Shown: one piece after another, positions 40,900 through 50,100 of the stretch | Layout: each line of letters opens with the position of its first letter | Position numbering within the stretch: the stretch's first letter is position 1 | Origin: Sphingobium cloacae | GTDB taxonomy: Bacteria; Pseudomonadota; Alphaproteobacteria; Sphingomonadales; Sphingomonadaceae | Assembly: GCF_002355855.1 (NCBI RefSeq) | Contig: NZ_AP017657.1 | Coordinates: 1 to 64,000 of the forward strand | Length of the DNA: 64,000 nt | Direction: 5' to 3' | Notes under the pieces: model-generated | The model's input: only the letters and a program-made list of their open reading frames with translations | What the model was told of the DNA's origin: nothing | Databases searched by the model: none | Translations under genes and position numbers: made by a program

Positions 40900-41649
40900 A
40901 TGAAGAGGCTGATTGCGTTCGATCTCGACGGCACGCTGGCCGAAAGCAAGCGGCCGTTGTCCGACGATATGGCGGCGACACTGGCGCGGCTGCTCGCCGT
41001 GGCTGATGTGGCAATTATCTCGGGTGGCGACTGGCCGCAGTTTGCCAAACAGATCGCTTCACGGCTGCCGGCCGACGCGGCCCGCGATCGCCTCTGGCTG
41101 ATGCCCACGACCGGCACCAAGCTCTATCGCTTCATCAATGATGAGTGGCGGGCGATCTATGCCGAGCTTTTCGACGACGCCGAACGCACGGCGATCCGAT
41201 CGGCGTTTGACCGGGCATTGGGGGAGGCCGGATTGGCGGACGAGCGAACATGGGGCGAGCGGATCGAGGATCGGGGCAGCCAGATAACCTTTTCCGGCTT
41301 GGGGCAGGCGGCGCCGCTGAAAGAGAAAGAAGCGTGGGACGCGGATCGATCCAAGCGAACTGGCCTGCAAGCAACGCTCCGGTCAGCGCTGCCGGGCATG
41401 GCGATCAACCTGGGCGGCACGACATCGATCGACGTAACCCGTGCAGGCGTCGACAAGGGTTATGGCCTCAAGCGCCTGAGCGCCGAAAGCGGCATAGCCT
41501 TGGCTGATATGCTGTTCATCGGCGACGCGATCTATCCCGGCGGAAACGACTATCCCGCCGCTCAGATTGGGATGGAAACGATCCGGGTGCGCGATGTCGC
41601 TGAGACAGCGGCGGTGATCGCCGCCATCGTCGCCTGCCTGCGCCGATAA
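40900..41649 (+). CDS. HAD-IIB family phosphatase
   Basis: Predicted HAD-superfamily phosphohydrolase of 249 aa (subfamily IIB, phosphomannomutase- or Cof-like). The nucleophile motif is FDLDGTLAES at residues 7-16, the second motif VAIISGGDW follows at about 37-45, and the acidic motif GDAIYPGGNDYPA with GDxxxxxxxD lies near 203-215. The ATG at 40900 has AGAGGA about ten bases upstream. A perfect palindrome (40850-40865) precedes it. Substrate unknown. Confidence 0.82.
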   Translation: MKRLIAFDLDGTLAESKRPLSDDMAATLARLLAVADVAIISGGDWPQFAKQIASRLPADAARDRLWLMPTTGTKLYRFINDEWRAIYAELFDDAERTAIRSAFDRALGEAGLADERTWGERIEDRGSQITFSGLGQAAPLKEKEAWDADRSKRTGLQATLRSALPGMAINLGGTTSIDVTRAGVDKGYGLKRLSAESGIALADMLFIGDAIYPGGNDYPAAQIGMETIRVRDVAETAAVIAAIVACLRR

Positions 41650-41685
41650 GGGCGAGGCGAACCACGGCCTGAAAGCGGGGCACCT

Positions 41686-42036
41686 ATGTATTTTCTGGCG
41701 GCCAAAGCCATCATTTCGGGGATTCTGATCGCCGCCGCATCGGAGCTGGCCAAGCGCTATCCGGGGTTCGGCGCGCTGATCGCTTCCCTTCCGCTCGTCT
41801 CGGTGTTGGGGATGATGTGGCTTTGGCATGATCGGCCCGACGCCACCAACATGGCGGCGCACTCGCAAGCCACGTTCTGGTTCGTGCTGCCCTCGCTGCC
41901 GCTCTTCCTGCTCATCCCGTGGCTGCTGCGCCACGGCGTCACCTTCTGGCCTGCCCTGCTGGCGGGATGCGCGCTGACCGTCCTGCTCTATTTCGCGATG
42001 GTGGCGGTTCTTCAACGTCTCGGGGTCACACTGTAA
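41686..42036 (+). CDS. DUF3147 family membrane protein
   Basis: A 116-aa integral membrane protein with four predicted helices (AKAIISGILIAAASELA; FGALIASLPLVSVLGMMWLW; FWFVLPSLPLFLLIPWLL; LLAGCALTVLLYFAMVAVL). Layout and the RYPGFGALIASLP segment match DUF3147. Function is not known. It lies 36 bp after the HAD gene in the same direction and may share its transcript. Confidence 0.72.
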   Translation: MYFLAAKAIISGILIAAASELAKRYPGFGALIASLPLVSVLGMMWLWHDRPDATNMAAHSQATFWFVLPSLPLFLLIPWLLRHGVTFWPALLAGCALTVLLYFAMVAVLQRLGVTL

Positions 42037-42082
42037 TCGTGCAACTATTCCCTAGCGGTTGGGTTTCTGATATGGTCGGACA

Positions 42083-42331
42083 ATGCCAACCGTGATGCGC
42101 ATAGACGGCCTGCGCGTCGTGATCTGGCCGAACGACCATAAACCCGCGCACGTCCATGTTAAGGGCGCGCAAGGAGAGGCGATCTTCAATCTGCGATGCC
42201 CCGGCGGACCGCCGGAGCTGCGCGAAAGCTACGGGTTCCGGCTGACGGACCTGAACCGGATCGTGGAGGCGCTGGCGGCGGCGATCGGCGCGCTCTGCGA
42301 GGAATGGAGGACGATTCATGGCAATTACTGA
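42083..42331 (+). CDS. DUF4160 protein, toxin-like partner
   Basis: An 82-aa protein with the DUF4160 pattern: PTVMRIDGLRVVIWPNDHKP followed by AHVHVKGAQGEAIF, then LRESYGFRLTDLNRIVEALA. DUF4160 proteins are commonly paired with DUF2442 proteins and are suspected toxin-antitoxin modules. Its stop overlaps the next gene by 14 bases. Confidence 0.75.
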   Translation: MPTVMRIDGLRVVIWPNDHKPAHVHVKGAQGEAIFNLRCPGGPPELRESYGFRLTDLNRIVEALAAAIGALCEEWRTIHGNY

Positions 42332-42737
42332 GCGCGAAATGGCGCTGGCCGAAAAGCGGATGGGTGCGCTTCGCGAGGCGGGTCATGCGGTGTCGGCGCG
42401 TTACGATCGTCGCCGCGCCCGTGTGGTCGTCGCTCTAAACACCGGGGTCGAGCTGACCTTTCCTGCGGGCCTTGCCGAAGGGCTGGCCGACGCCTCGCCG
42501 GACAGCCTGGCCGAAATCGAAATCAGCCCTGCGGGCTTGGGGCTGCATTGGCCGAAGCTCGACGCTGATCTCTCTGTCCCCGGCCTCCTGCAAGGGGTGC
42601 TGGGCTCCAAGAAGTGGATGGCCCGCCAGCTTGGCGCCGAAGGCGGCAAGGCGCGGACCGCCGCCAAAGTGGCCGCGTCCCGTGCCAACGGGCGAAAGGG
42701 TGGTCGGCCGCGCAAGCTGGCGGGCGTGGCCTCCTAA
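42318..42737 (+). CDS. DUF2442 protein, antitoxin-like partner
   Basis: A 139-aa protein. The central segment RARVVVALNTGVELTFPAGL and EIEISPAGLGLHWPKLDADL with SVPGLLQGVLGSKKWMARQL fits DUF2442. The C-terminus is basic and Ala-rich (KARTAAKVAASRANGRKGGR), suggesting DNA binding. Overlap with the DUF4160 gene supports a coupled pair. Toxin and antitoxin roles are inferred from the pairing only. Confidence 0.75.
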   Translation: MAITEREMALAEKRMGALREAGHAVSARYDRRRARVVVALNTGVELTFPAGLAEGLADASPDSLAEIEISPAGLGLHWPKLDADLSVPGLLQGVLGSKKWMARQLGAEGGKARTAAKVAASRANGRKGGRPRKLAGVAS

Positions 42738-42743
42738 CGGCCG

Positions 42744-42872
42744 TTATTCTTCCGGCACGTCCTCGACGCTCTCTCGACCGTCATTATCAGGCTGCGGCGA
42801 GAGCTGATCGGGTGCCTCGCTAGGCCCGGTCGGCGGCGAGTCAGGATGCGGGTCGGGCGGGGCGCTAGCCAT
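42744..42872 (-). CDS. 42-aa acidic peptide gene
   Basis: A short minus-strand gene with ATG at 42872 and GGAGG seven bases upstream. The peptide is Pro/Asp/Glu-rich (MASAPPDPHPDSPPTGPSEA, ending EDVPEE) and has no Cys or hydrophobic segment, so it is probably disordered. It lies just downstream of merR on the same strand and may be co-transcribed. Function unknown. Confidence 0.5.
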   Translation of the reverse strand: MASAPPDPHPDSPPTGPSEAPDQLSPQPDNDGRESVEDVPEE

Positions 42873-42908
42873 GTCTGTTCCTCCAAAACCTCGGAACCCG
42901 CAAAATCA

Positions 42909-43319
42909 TCAAGCAGTTCCGGCGGCCGGGCCGATCGGCGACAGCGCTTCGATGATCCGACATTCCGCGATCGTCGATCCCTCACAGCACTGCAAGCTGC
43001 GGACCAGCTCGGTGCGGAGTGCTGTGAGGTCCGCCAGCTTGCGATCGATCTCGGCGACGTGATGCCCGGCGATCACGTCGACCTCGGCGCAAGAGCCATC
43101 GCGATTGTCGGCGAGCCGCAGCAGCTCCTTCACCTGGTCGAGCGTGAACCCAAGGTCGCGCGAGCGCTTTATGAAGGATAGCCGATCGAGGTGCCCCCGA
43201 TTGTAGATGCGGTAGTTTCCGCCCGTTCGATCCGGAGGCGCTATCAAGCCCTCGGCTTCATAAAATCGGATCGTCTCGATTTTCAGCCCGATCCGGCTCG
43301 CTATTTCGCCGATTTTCAT
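42909..43319 (-). CDS. MerR-family metal-responsive regulator (CadR/ZntR-like)
   Basis: Predicted metal-sensing transcription activator of 136 aa. The winged HTH is at residues 1-40 (MKIGEIASRIGLKIETIRFY), the dimerisation helix at about 80-110. Metal-ligand cysteines are at 77 (GSCAEVD), 111-112 (QCCEG) and 120 (AECRII), matching the Cys layout of CadR/PbrR/ZntR-type proteins and so suggesting Cd, Pb or Zn. It is divergent from a CDF transporter across a canonical MerR promoter (43336-43368). Confidence 0.88.
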   Translation of the reverse strand: MKIGEIASRIGLKIETIRFYEAEGLIAPPDRTGGNYRIYNRGHLDRLSFIKRSRDLGFTLDQVKELLRLADNRDGSCAEVDVIAGHHVAEIDRKLADLTALRTELVRSLQCCEGSTIAECRIIEALSPIGPAAGTA

Positions 43320-43335
43320 ACCCGCCTCTTCGCGC

Positions 43336-43368
43336 TTGACCCTCTAGTGGGATGAGGGTTCATATAAG
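43336..43368 (+). promoter_or_regulatory. MerR-type promoter and operator for the CDF gene
   Basis: TTGACC (-35, 43336-43341) is followed by the dyad ACCCTC/GAGGGT (43339-43359) and CATATAA (43361-43367) as the -10, giving the long 19-20 bp spacer that MerR activators need. The dyad sits between -35 and -10, exactly where MerR proteins bind. Confidence 0.75.
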
Positions 43369-43395
43369 GTGTCCGTCACGCGAATCGAGGCTGTC

Positions 43396-44046
43396 TTGTC
43401 GGACGATTGCTGCTCACGAAAAGGCGACACGATCGCCCAGCTCGGCCGAAAGGCCGATCAGCGCCGTGTGCTGCTCATCGTCATGGCGATCAACTTCGTC
43501 ATGTTCGTCGCTGAGTTTGGCGGAGGTCTGATCGCGCAATCGTCCGCGCTCATGGCAGATTCGGTCGACATGCTCGGCGATGCCGTCGTCTATGCGATCA
43601 GCCTTTACGCCCTGACCCGTGGCCCGCGCTGGGAAGCAGGAGCGGCGCTCGCCAAGGGTGGGATCATTCTCGCCTTCGGCGTCGCTGTGCTGTTCGAGAT
43701 CGCCAACAAGATCGTTAATGGCGTGCCGCCTTCCTCGACGTTGATGCTCGTTTTCGGCGGGATCGCGCTCGTCGCAAACCTCAGTTGCCTTGCCCTGCTG
43801 TGGCAGTTCCGGTCCGAAAATGTGAATATGTCGAGCACATTCGAGTGTTCGCGCAACGATGTCGCTTCAAATATTGGCGTCTTGATTGCCGCCGGCCTGG
43901 TGGCCTTCACTGACACGGCTTGGCCGGACATCGTGGTCGGGGGCGTGATCGCCCTGATATTCCTTCGATCGGCGTGGCGGGTTCTGGCCGAAGCCATTCC
44001 GGCTTGGCGTGATGCCCGTCCCGTTTCGCCCGACGTGTTACGGTGA
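43396..44046 (+). CDS. CDF-type cation transporter, short form
   Basis: Predicted cation diffusion facilitator with six helices and no long cytoplasmic C-terminal domain (216 aa against ~300 usual). The metal-site helix reads ALMADSVDMLGDAVVYAISL, with Asp where Zn/Cd types have His, so metal preference is unclear. The in-frame GTG at 43369 would lie in the first base after the -10 of the MerR promoter. I therefore choose the TTG at 43396 (SDDCCSRKG), with GAGG 5 nt upstream. An N-terminal Cys pair (DDCCSRKG) may bind metal. Confidence 0.82.
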   Translation: MSDDCCSRKGDTIAQLGRKADQRRVLLIVMAINFVMFVAEFGGGLIAQSSALMADSVDMLGDAVVYAISLYALTRGPRWEAGAALAKGGIILAFGVAVLFEIANKIVNGVPPSSTLMLVFGGIALVANLSCLALLWQFRSENVNMSSTFECSRNDVASNIGVLIAAGLVAFTDTAWPDIVVGGVIALIFLRSAWRVLAEAIPAWRDARPVSPDVLR

Positions 44047-44186
44047 GCCACGATGACCGTGAAACCTGCTTTTCACACCAAGGGATCAACATGCGCGCCG
44101 GCAGAAACCTTTGCCGGGCGAAATCTTCTCATCCGAGTCGATTGTTTTCTTCGTCACCGAACATCGTTGTGCTAGGTCTCTAAGTG

Positions 44187-44522
44187 ATGCGCCGCCTATT
44201 CCTCATGCTTGCTGCGATTTTCGTCAGCCTGTCTTTGACGGGCGGAGCGATCGCGCACGCGGCGGAGCCGGTCGCCTGCATCGACACCAGCACTGCGGCC
44301 AGCATGGGCCATAGCAGCGGCGATGCCGATCAGGTGCCCAAGGATGCCGAGAAAGGCTATCCTCATCATCATGGTGGCTGTCACGGCCATCAGGTGTGCG
44401 ATCGCGTGTCCGAAGCGGTTGTGGTGACGGGATTCCACACGGCCGTATCGCTGCCGCTTCGCAGCCTCCCGTTCGTGCCGCTGGCCACAGCCGACCCGGC
44501 TCTTCGTCCTCCGATAGCCTGA
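44187..44522 (+). CDS. CzcI-like periplasmic His-rich protein
   Basis: A 111-aa secreted protein with a signal peptide (MRRLFLMLAAIFVSLSLTGG, cleaved near AHA) and a His-rich stretch (YPHHHGGCHGHQVCDRV) that could bind Cu, Zn or Co. It precedes czcC and reads the same way, the position of the small CzcI-type regulators or metal-binding proteins in czc operons. The assignment rests on position and composition only. Confidence 0.65.
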   Translation: MRRLFLMLAAIFVSLSLTGGAIAHAAEPVACIDTSTAASMGHSSGDADQVPKDAEKGYPHHHGGCHGHQVCDRVSEAVVVTGFHTAVSLPLRSLPFVPLATADPALRPPIA

Positions 44523-44580
44523 CAATTCCACTCTAGCCGCACGTCTGCGGCGCCCTTGGAATTGTCAGGAGCCATCCTTC

Positions 44581-45945
44581 ATGTATCGAATCATCGCGGC
44601 CGTGCTGGCCGCGGCGTCCTTGGCCGAAGCGGCCGGGGCGCAGACGGCGCCGTCGCCGGGTCTCCCGGCGGCGAGCGCGGCGTCACAGACAGCGCCCATC
44701 TTCACGCTCGACAGCGCGCTTGCCGCTGGCGGCATGTCGCCTTCTCCAAGTGCTGCAAATATCAGCAGCACAACGCGCCCGCTTGGCGGGCCTTCGGCCG
44801 CCCCGACTAGCCTGCCGTCCGTCGCGGCGGCCACTGCCGGGGTCGACGCTGCCACGGCCGCCCGCCGGGTGGCCGGGTTGCGGCCCAATCCTGAGCTACA
44901 GTCGCAAGTCGAGAACATCGCCGGCTCGGGCGTCTATAAGGGGCTGCGCAGCTCCGAAACGACAGTCGGCGTCGCTCTCCCGCTCGAACTTGGCGGCAAG
45001 CGGCCGGCGCGGGTCGCGCTCGCCACCGCGCGCCTGACACGGGCGCAGATTCAGGCGGAAATCGCGCGCGCCGATCTGCGGCTCCGGATCATTCAACTCT
45101 ACATCGAGGCCGCCGCAGCCGAGCGGCGGGCCGACGTGCTGGCCGAACAAGCCAGCATTGCGGCCAATGCCTTCCGCGCCTCGCGGGAGCGGGTCACGGC
45201 GGGGGATGTTGGCCCGATCGAACAGCAGCGCGCCGACGTGTTGCGGATCAACGCACAAGTGGCAGCGGAAAGCGCCGCTCGCCAGGCGCAGGCCGCACGC
45301 ACCAATCTGGCCACGCTGCTCAACGCGCCTGTCACCGGCCCGCTCGACCAAGCATGGTTCGATCGGGTCGACGGTTACGGCCCACCGCGACCGATCGAGG
45401 TAGAAGGCACCCTGACGCTCGCGGCGGCCGAAGCCGACGTGCGAACGGCGGACGCGCAAGTGCGCGTCGCGAAGTCGCTGAGGGTGCCGGACCTCACGGT
45501 CAGCACCTTCGCCCGCCGCTTGCAGGCGACGGGCGACACGGCCGCCGTCGTCGGCATTTCGATCCCGATCCCGCTGTTCAATAACGGCAGCGCCTTCGTG
45601 GCACAGTCCCGATCGGAACAGACGGTCGCGGTTGCACAACGCAACCTCGCCGTGATCGACACACGCCAGGCCATCGCCAGCGCTCAAGCCGAAGTGGCAA
45701 ACGCCGCCGCGACCGCGCGGGCGGCCGGCGGGCCCGGGCTTGCCGCAGCACAGGAAGCCGCCCGCATCGCGCGGATTGGCTGGGCCCAAGGCAAGTTCGA
45801 CCAAATCGCGCTGCTCGATGCCGAGCGGACCCTTTCACAGACCCGCCAGACCTACGTCGATGCGCTCGCCGCCTACCACGACGCACAGGCTCGGCTCGAC
45901 CGGCTCACCACGCCGGCCCCCCTCGTTTCCGGAGACAACCGATGA
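44581..45945 (+). CDS. czcC: CzcC, outer-membrane factor of the efflux pump
   Basis: Predicted TolC-like outer-membrane channel of the heavy-metal RND pump, 454 aa. A signal peptide (IIAAVLAAASLAEAAGA) is followed by two TolC repeats with LRPNPELQSQVENIAGSGVY, GVALPLELGGKRPARVALAT and a second-half block VGISIPIPLFNNGSAFVAQS. The gene ends overlapping czcB by 4 bases. Cysteine for lipid attachment is not evident at the usual position. Confidence 0.9.
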   Translation: MYRIIAAVLAAASLAEAAGAQTAPSPGLPAASAASQTAPIFTLDSALAAGGMSPSPSAANISSTTRPLGGPSAAPTSLPSVAAATAGVDAATAARRVAGLRPNPELQSQVENIAGSGVYKGLRSSETTVGVALPLELGGKRPARVALATARLTRAQIQAEIARADLRLRIIQLYIEAAAAERRADVLAEQASIAANAFRASRERVTAGDVGPIEQQRADVLRINAQVAAESAARQAQAARTNLATLLNAPVTGPLDQAWFDRVDGYGPPRPIEVEGTLTLAAAEADVRTADAQVRVAKSLRVPDLTVSTFARRLQATGDTAAVVGISIPIPLFNNGSAFVAQSRSEQTVAVAQRNLAVIDTRQAIASAQAEVANAAATARAAGGPGLAAAQEAARIARIGWAQGKFDQIALLDAERTLSQTRQTYVDALAAYHDAQARLDRLTTPAPLVSGDNR

Positions 45946-47120
45946 TCGATCAGGACGCTAATCAGAAGCGGCGACTGCTGGGCGGCGCTGGCGCCATCGC
46001 CCTCGTAGCAGCGCTGGGCGGCTTCGCCGTCGCCAAATGCACCGCCGACAAGCCCGCGACGGAAGCGGCGGCCGGGAACGCTGCCGCCCCGGCAAAGGAA
46101 GAGAAGACGCCCGATGCGGTCGCGATGAACGCTCAAGCGATCACGCAGGCCGGCATTTCGACAGAGACGATCCAAGCCGGCGGCCTCGGTGCCGAGATCG
46201 TGGCACAGGCGACGGTGAGCGCATCGCCGCAAGGCGAGGCGATCGTCACGGCCCGCGCTGCGGGCGCGGTGACGCGGCTGATGAAGCGGCTCGGCGATCC
46301 GGTTCGGGCTGGCGAGACGCTGGCGATCGTCGAAAGCCGGGACGCGGCGCAGATTGCCGCCGATCGCACTGCTGCGGCGGCTAAGGCGGTGCAGGCGCAA
46401 AAGGCGCTCGCCCGTGAACAATATCTCTTCCGGCAAAAGGTATCGGCGCGGGTCGAGCTGGAACAGGCTGAGGCCGATGCCGCCGCCGCCGCCGCCGAAG
46501 CGCGGCGCGCAAGCGTATCTGCCGGCGCGGCACGGGTCACGTCCGATGGGCGCGGCGTTGTCGTATCGAGCCCGATTTCAGGGCGTGTGACGGCCGCCAG
46601 TGTCAGCCTGGGCGCGTTCGTTCAGCCCGAGACCGAACTGATGCGGGTGGCTGACGCCTCCAAGGTGCAGATTGAGGCGGCTGTCGGGCCAACGGACGCA
46701 CAGCGCCTATCACCGGGTGACAAGGCCATTATCGAGCTGCCGGACGGTCGGACGATGGACGCGCGCGTCCGCGCCGTCACGCCGGGCCTCGCGAGCGAGA
46801 CGCGCTCGGCGACGGCGGTGCTGGATGTGTCCGGCACGCTGCAACCGGGACTCGCGGTGCGTGTCCGCTTGTTGCCGAGCCGTGGCGACAGCTCGAATGC
46901 GATCGTCGTGCCCGAAGAGGCGCTGCAATCGCTTGAAGGCCGTGACGTAGTGTTCCTCCGCACGGCGCAGGGTTTCCGGGCGCAGACGGTGACGATCGGC
47001 CAGCGCAGCAATGGTCGCGTCGAAATCATCCGGGGCCTGTCGGCGGGCAGCCAAATCGCCACCCGCAACGCCTTCTTGCTCAAAGCCGAGATCGGCAAGG
47101 GCGCGGGCGAGGAGGAATAG
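45942..47120 (+). CDS. czcB: CzcB, periplasmic adaptor
   Basis: Predicted membrane-fusion protein of the efflux pump, 392 aa. One N-terminal anchor helix (GGAGAIALVAALGGFAVAKC) is followed by the lipoyl/hairpin region (VTARAAGAVTRLMKRLGDPV; later ALAREQYLFRQKVSARVELE), a beta-barrel and the C-terminal domain with GRVEIIRGLSAGSQIATRNA. There is no His-rich N-terminal insert as in some CzcB proteins. It starts inside the end of czcC and ends 3 bp before czcA. Confidence 0.92.
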   Translation: MIDQDANQKRRLLGGAGAIALVAALGGFAVAKCTADKPATEAAAGNAAAPAKEEKTPDAVAMNAQAITQAGISTETIQAGGLGAEIVAQATVSASPQGEAIVTARAAGAVTRLMKRLGDPVRAGETLAIVESRDAAQIAADRTAAAAKAVQAQKALAREQYLFRQKVSARVELEQAEADAAAAAAEARRASVSAGAARVTSDGRGVVVSSPISGRVTAASVSLGAFVQPETELMRVADASKVQIEAAVGPTDAQRLSPGDKAIIELPDGRTMDARVRAVTPGLASETRSATAVLDVSGTLQPGLAVRVRLLPSRGDSSNAIVVPEEALQSLEGRDVVFLRTAQGFRAQTVTIGQRSNGRVEIIRGLSAGSQIATRNAFLLKAEIGKGAGEEE

Positions 47121-47123
47121 AGC

Positions 47124-50100
47124 ATGATCGCCAATCTCATGGCGCTCTCCGTCCGCGCTCGCTGGACGGTCCTAGCGCTATTCCTCGTCATCGCCGGCCT
47201 CGGCGTCTGGCAGCTCTCCAAGCTGCCGATCGACGCCGTGCCGGACATCACCAACAAACAGGTCCAAATCAACACGATCGACCCGCGCCTGTCGCCGGTC
47301 GAAATTGAAAAGCTCGTTACCTATCCGGTCGAAATTTCGCTCGCCGGCATTCCCGGCCTCGAAACCACACGCTCGATCTCGCGCAATGGTTTCAGCCAGG
47401 TCACGGCGATCTTCACCGACAAAACCGACCTCTATTTTGCACGCCAACAGGTCGGTGAACGGTTGCGACAGGCAGCCGAGAAGCTGCCCGAAGGCGTGCA
47501 GCCGCAGGTCGGGCCGGTCACGACCGGCTTGGGCGAAATCGTCATGTATACCGTTGGCTATGCCAACCCCGACGGCCGCGGCGCCAAGAAGGTCGCCGGG
47601 CAACCCGGATGGCAGCCCGATGGCAGCTATCTCACCCCCGAAGGCGACCGCCTGAGCGATCCGGTTTCCAAGGCCGGCTACCTCCGGACGGTCCAAGATT
47701 GGATCATCAGCCCGCAGCTCCGCTCGGTGGGCGGCGTTGCCGGCGTCGACTCGATCGGCGGCTATGCCAAGACATTCGTCGTCGAGCCCGATCCCACGAA
47801 GCTCGCCAGTTTCGGCATTTCCTATAGCGAGCTGGGCCAGGCGCTCGAAAACGCCAACCTCGCGGTCGGCGCGAACTACTATAACCGGGGCGGCGAAGCC
47901 TATCTCGTCCGCGTCGATTCCCGCGTCCGCACGGTCGACGAGATCCGGAACGCCGTCGCGGCAACGCGGGGCGGCGTGCCGATCACGATCGGCCAGATTG
48001 CCAATGTGAAAATCGGGGGCGATCTGCGCACCGGCGCCGGCAGCATGAACGGCAACGAAGCCGTCATCGGCACCGTTCTGATGCTGATCGGCCAGAACAG
48101 CCGGGTGGTTGCCGAACAGTCATCCGCCAAGCTCGATCAGGTCGCCAAAACCCTGCCACCCGGCATCGAAGTCAAAGTGGTGCTCGACCGTGCCAAGCTG
48201 GTCAGCGCCACGGTGGCGACAGTCCAGCGCAACCTGACCGAAGGCGCGATCCTCGTCGCGGCATCGCTCTTCCTGCTGCTCGGCAATTGGCGCGCCGCGC
48301 TGATCGCCGTTCTTGTCATCCCCTTCTCATTCCTGATGATGGCGATGGGAATGAACGCCTTTAACGTGCCCGGCAATCTGATGAGCCTGGGCGCGCTCGA
48401 CTTCGGTTTGATCGTCGATGGCGCAGTCATCATCATCGAAAACTGCCTCGCCAGACTGGCGCATCGACAAGAGCATGAAGGCCGGTTGCTGTCGCTCCGC
48501 GAACGTCTCGAAGAGACGATGCGGGCGGCGCAGGAAATGATTAAGCCGACCGTCTTCGGGCAGGCGATCATTCTCTTGGCCTTCGCGCCGCTGCTGACCT
48601 TCACGGGCGTCGAGGGCAAAACCTTCTCGCCGATGGCCATCACCATCATGCTCGCGCTGGTCGCGGCGTTCGTGCTCGCGATTACCCTCGTTCCGGCGAT
48701 GGTCGCGATCCTGATCCGGGGCAAGGTCGCGGAAAAGGACGTGTGGCTGATCCGCAAGTCCAAGGAACGCTATCTGCCGCTGCTGGACAAGGCGATTGCA
48801 CGGCCATGGCCGTTCATCCTCGGCGGCCTCGCCTTCTTCCTGGCCGCCATCCCGGCCTTCGGCCTGCTGGGATCGGAGTTTATCCCCCAGCTCGACGAAA
48901 AGAACCTCGCAATGGCCTCGACGCGCGTGCCCTCGGTCAGCCTCGAACAGTCGCTCGTTATGCAGCGCCAAGTCGAAGCGGCGGTGAAGCGCCTGCCGGA
49001 AGTGGAGACGATGTTCTCCAAAACCGGCACCGCCGAAGTCGCGACCGATCCGATGCCGCCGAACGTGTCGGACGGCTTCGTCATCCTCAAGCCGCAAGAT
49101 CAGTGGCCGGCGGGTGTCGAGACGAAGGCGGACGCCGTTGCCCGGATCGAAAAGGCGGCGGGCGGGAAGCTCGGCAATCTCTATGAAGTCAGTCAGCCGA
49201 TCCAGCTCCGCTTCAACGAGCTGATCGCGGGTGTGCGCGGCGATGTCGCGATCAAGCTCTATGGCGATGATCTCGATAAGATGTCGCAGGCCGCGAACGA
49301 AATGGTTCGCGTGCTGCAAGGCATCCCCGGCGCGGCCAGCGTGAAGGCCGATCAGGTGGGTGGTGCGCCGACCCTCGACGTGAAGCTCGATCGCGCCGCC
49401 ATCGCCCGCCTCGGACTCACGGTCCGCGACGTGGCGGACACGGTTGCGGCGGGCCTTGGCGGACGCGAATCCGGCCTCGTCTATGAAGGCGATCGCCGGT
49501 TCGACGTGACGGTGCGCGTGCCCGACGCGACCCGTGCGAACCTCGACGACATCCGGGTGCTGCCGGTGTTGCTGCCGGCCGCTGAGGGCCGTCCGCGAAG
49601 TCAGGTGCCGCTCGCTCAAGTGGCTCAAATCCGGCTGACCGAAGGGCTCAACCAGATTAGCCGCGAGAATGGCAAGCGCCGTGTCGTCGTGCAGGTCAAC
49701 TTGGCCGGACGCGATGCGGGATCGTTCGTGGAAGAAGCACAGGCGAAGATCGCACAGGTCAAGCTCCCGGCGGGCTACTACCTCGAATGGGGTGGCCAGT
49801 TCGAGAACCTACAGGCCGCGTCCAAGCGCCTGTCGATCGTCGTGCCGCTCTGCTTCCTCGCGATCTTCGGGCTGCTCTACATGGCGCTGGGGAGCTTCGG
49901 GCGAGCCGGCGCGGTGTTTCTGGCGGTGCCGCTGGGCTTGGCCGGCGGCGTGTTCACGCTCGCCCTGACCGGCATCAATTTCTCGGTGTCGGCAGCAGTT
50001 GGCTTTATCTGCTTGGCTGGTGTCGCAGTTTTGAACGGTCTCGTCGTGATGACCGCCATCCGCGAACGCAGTGAGGCAGGGATGCCGATCGTGGAGGCGA

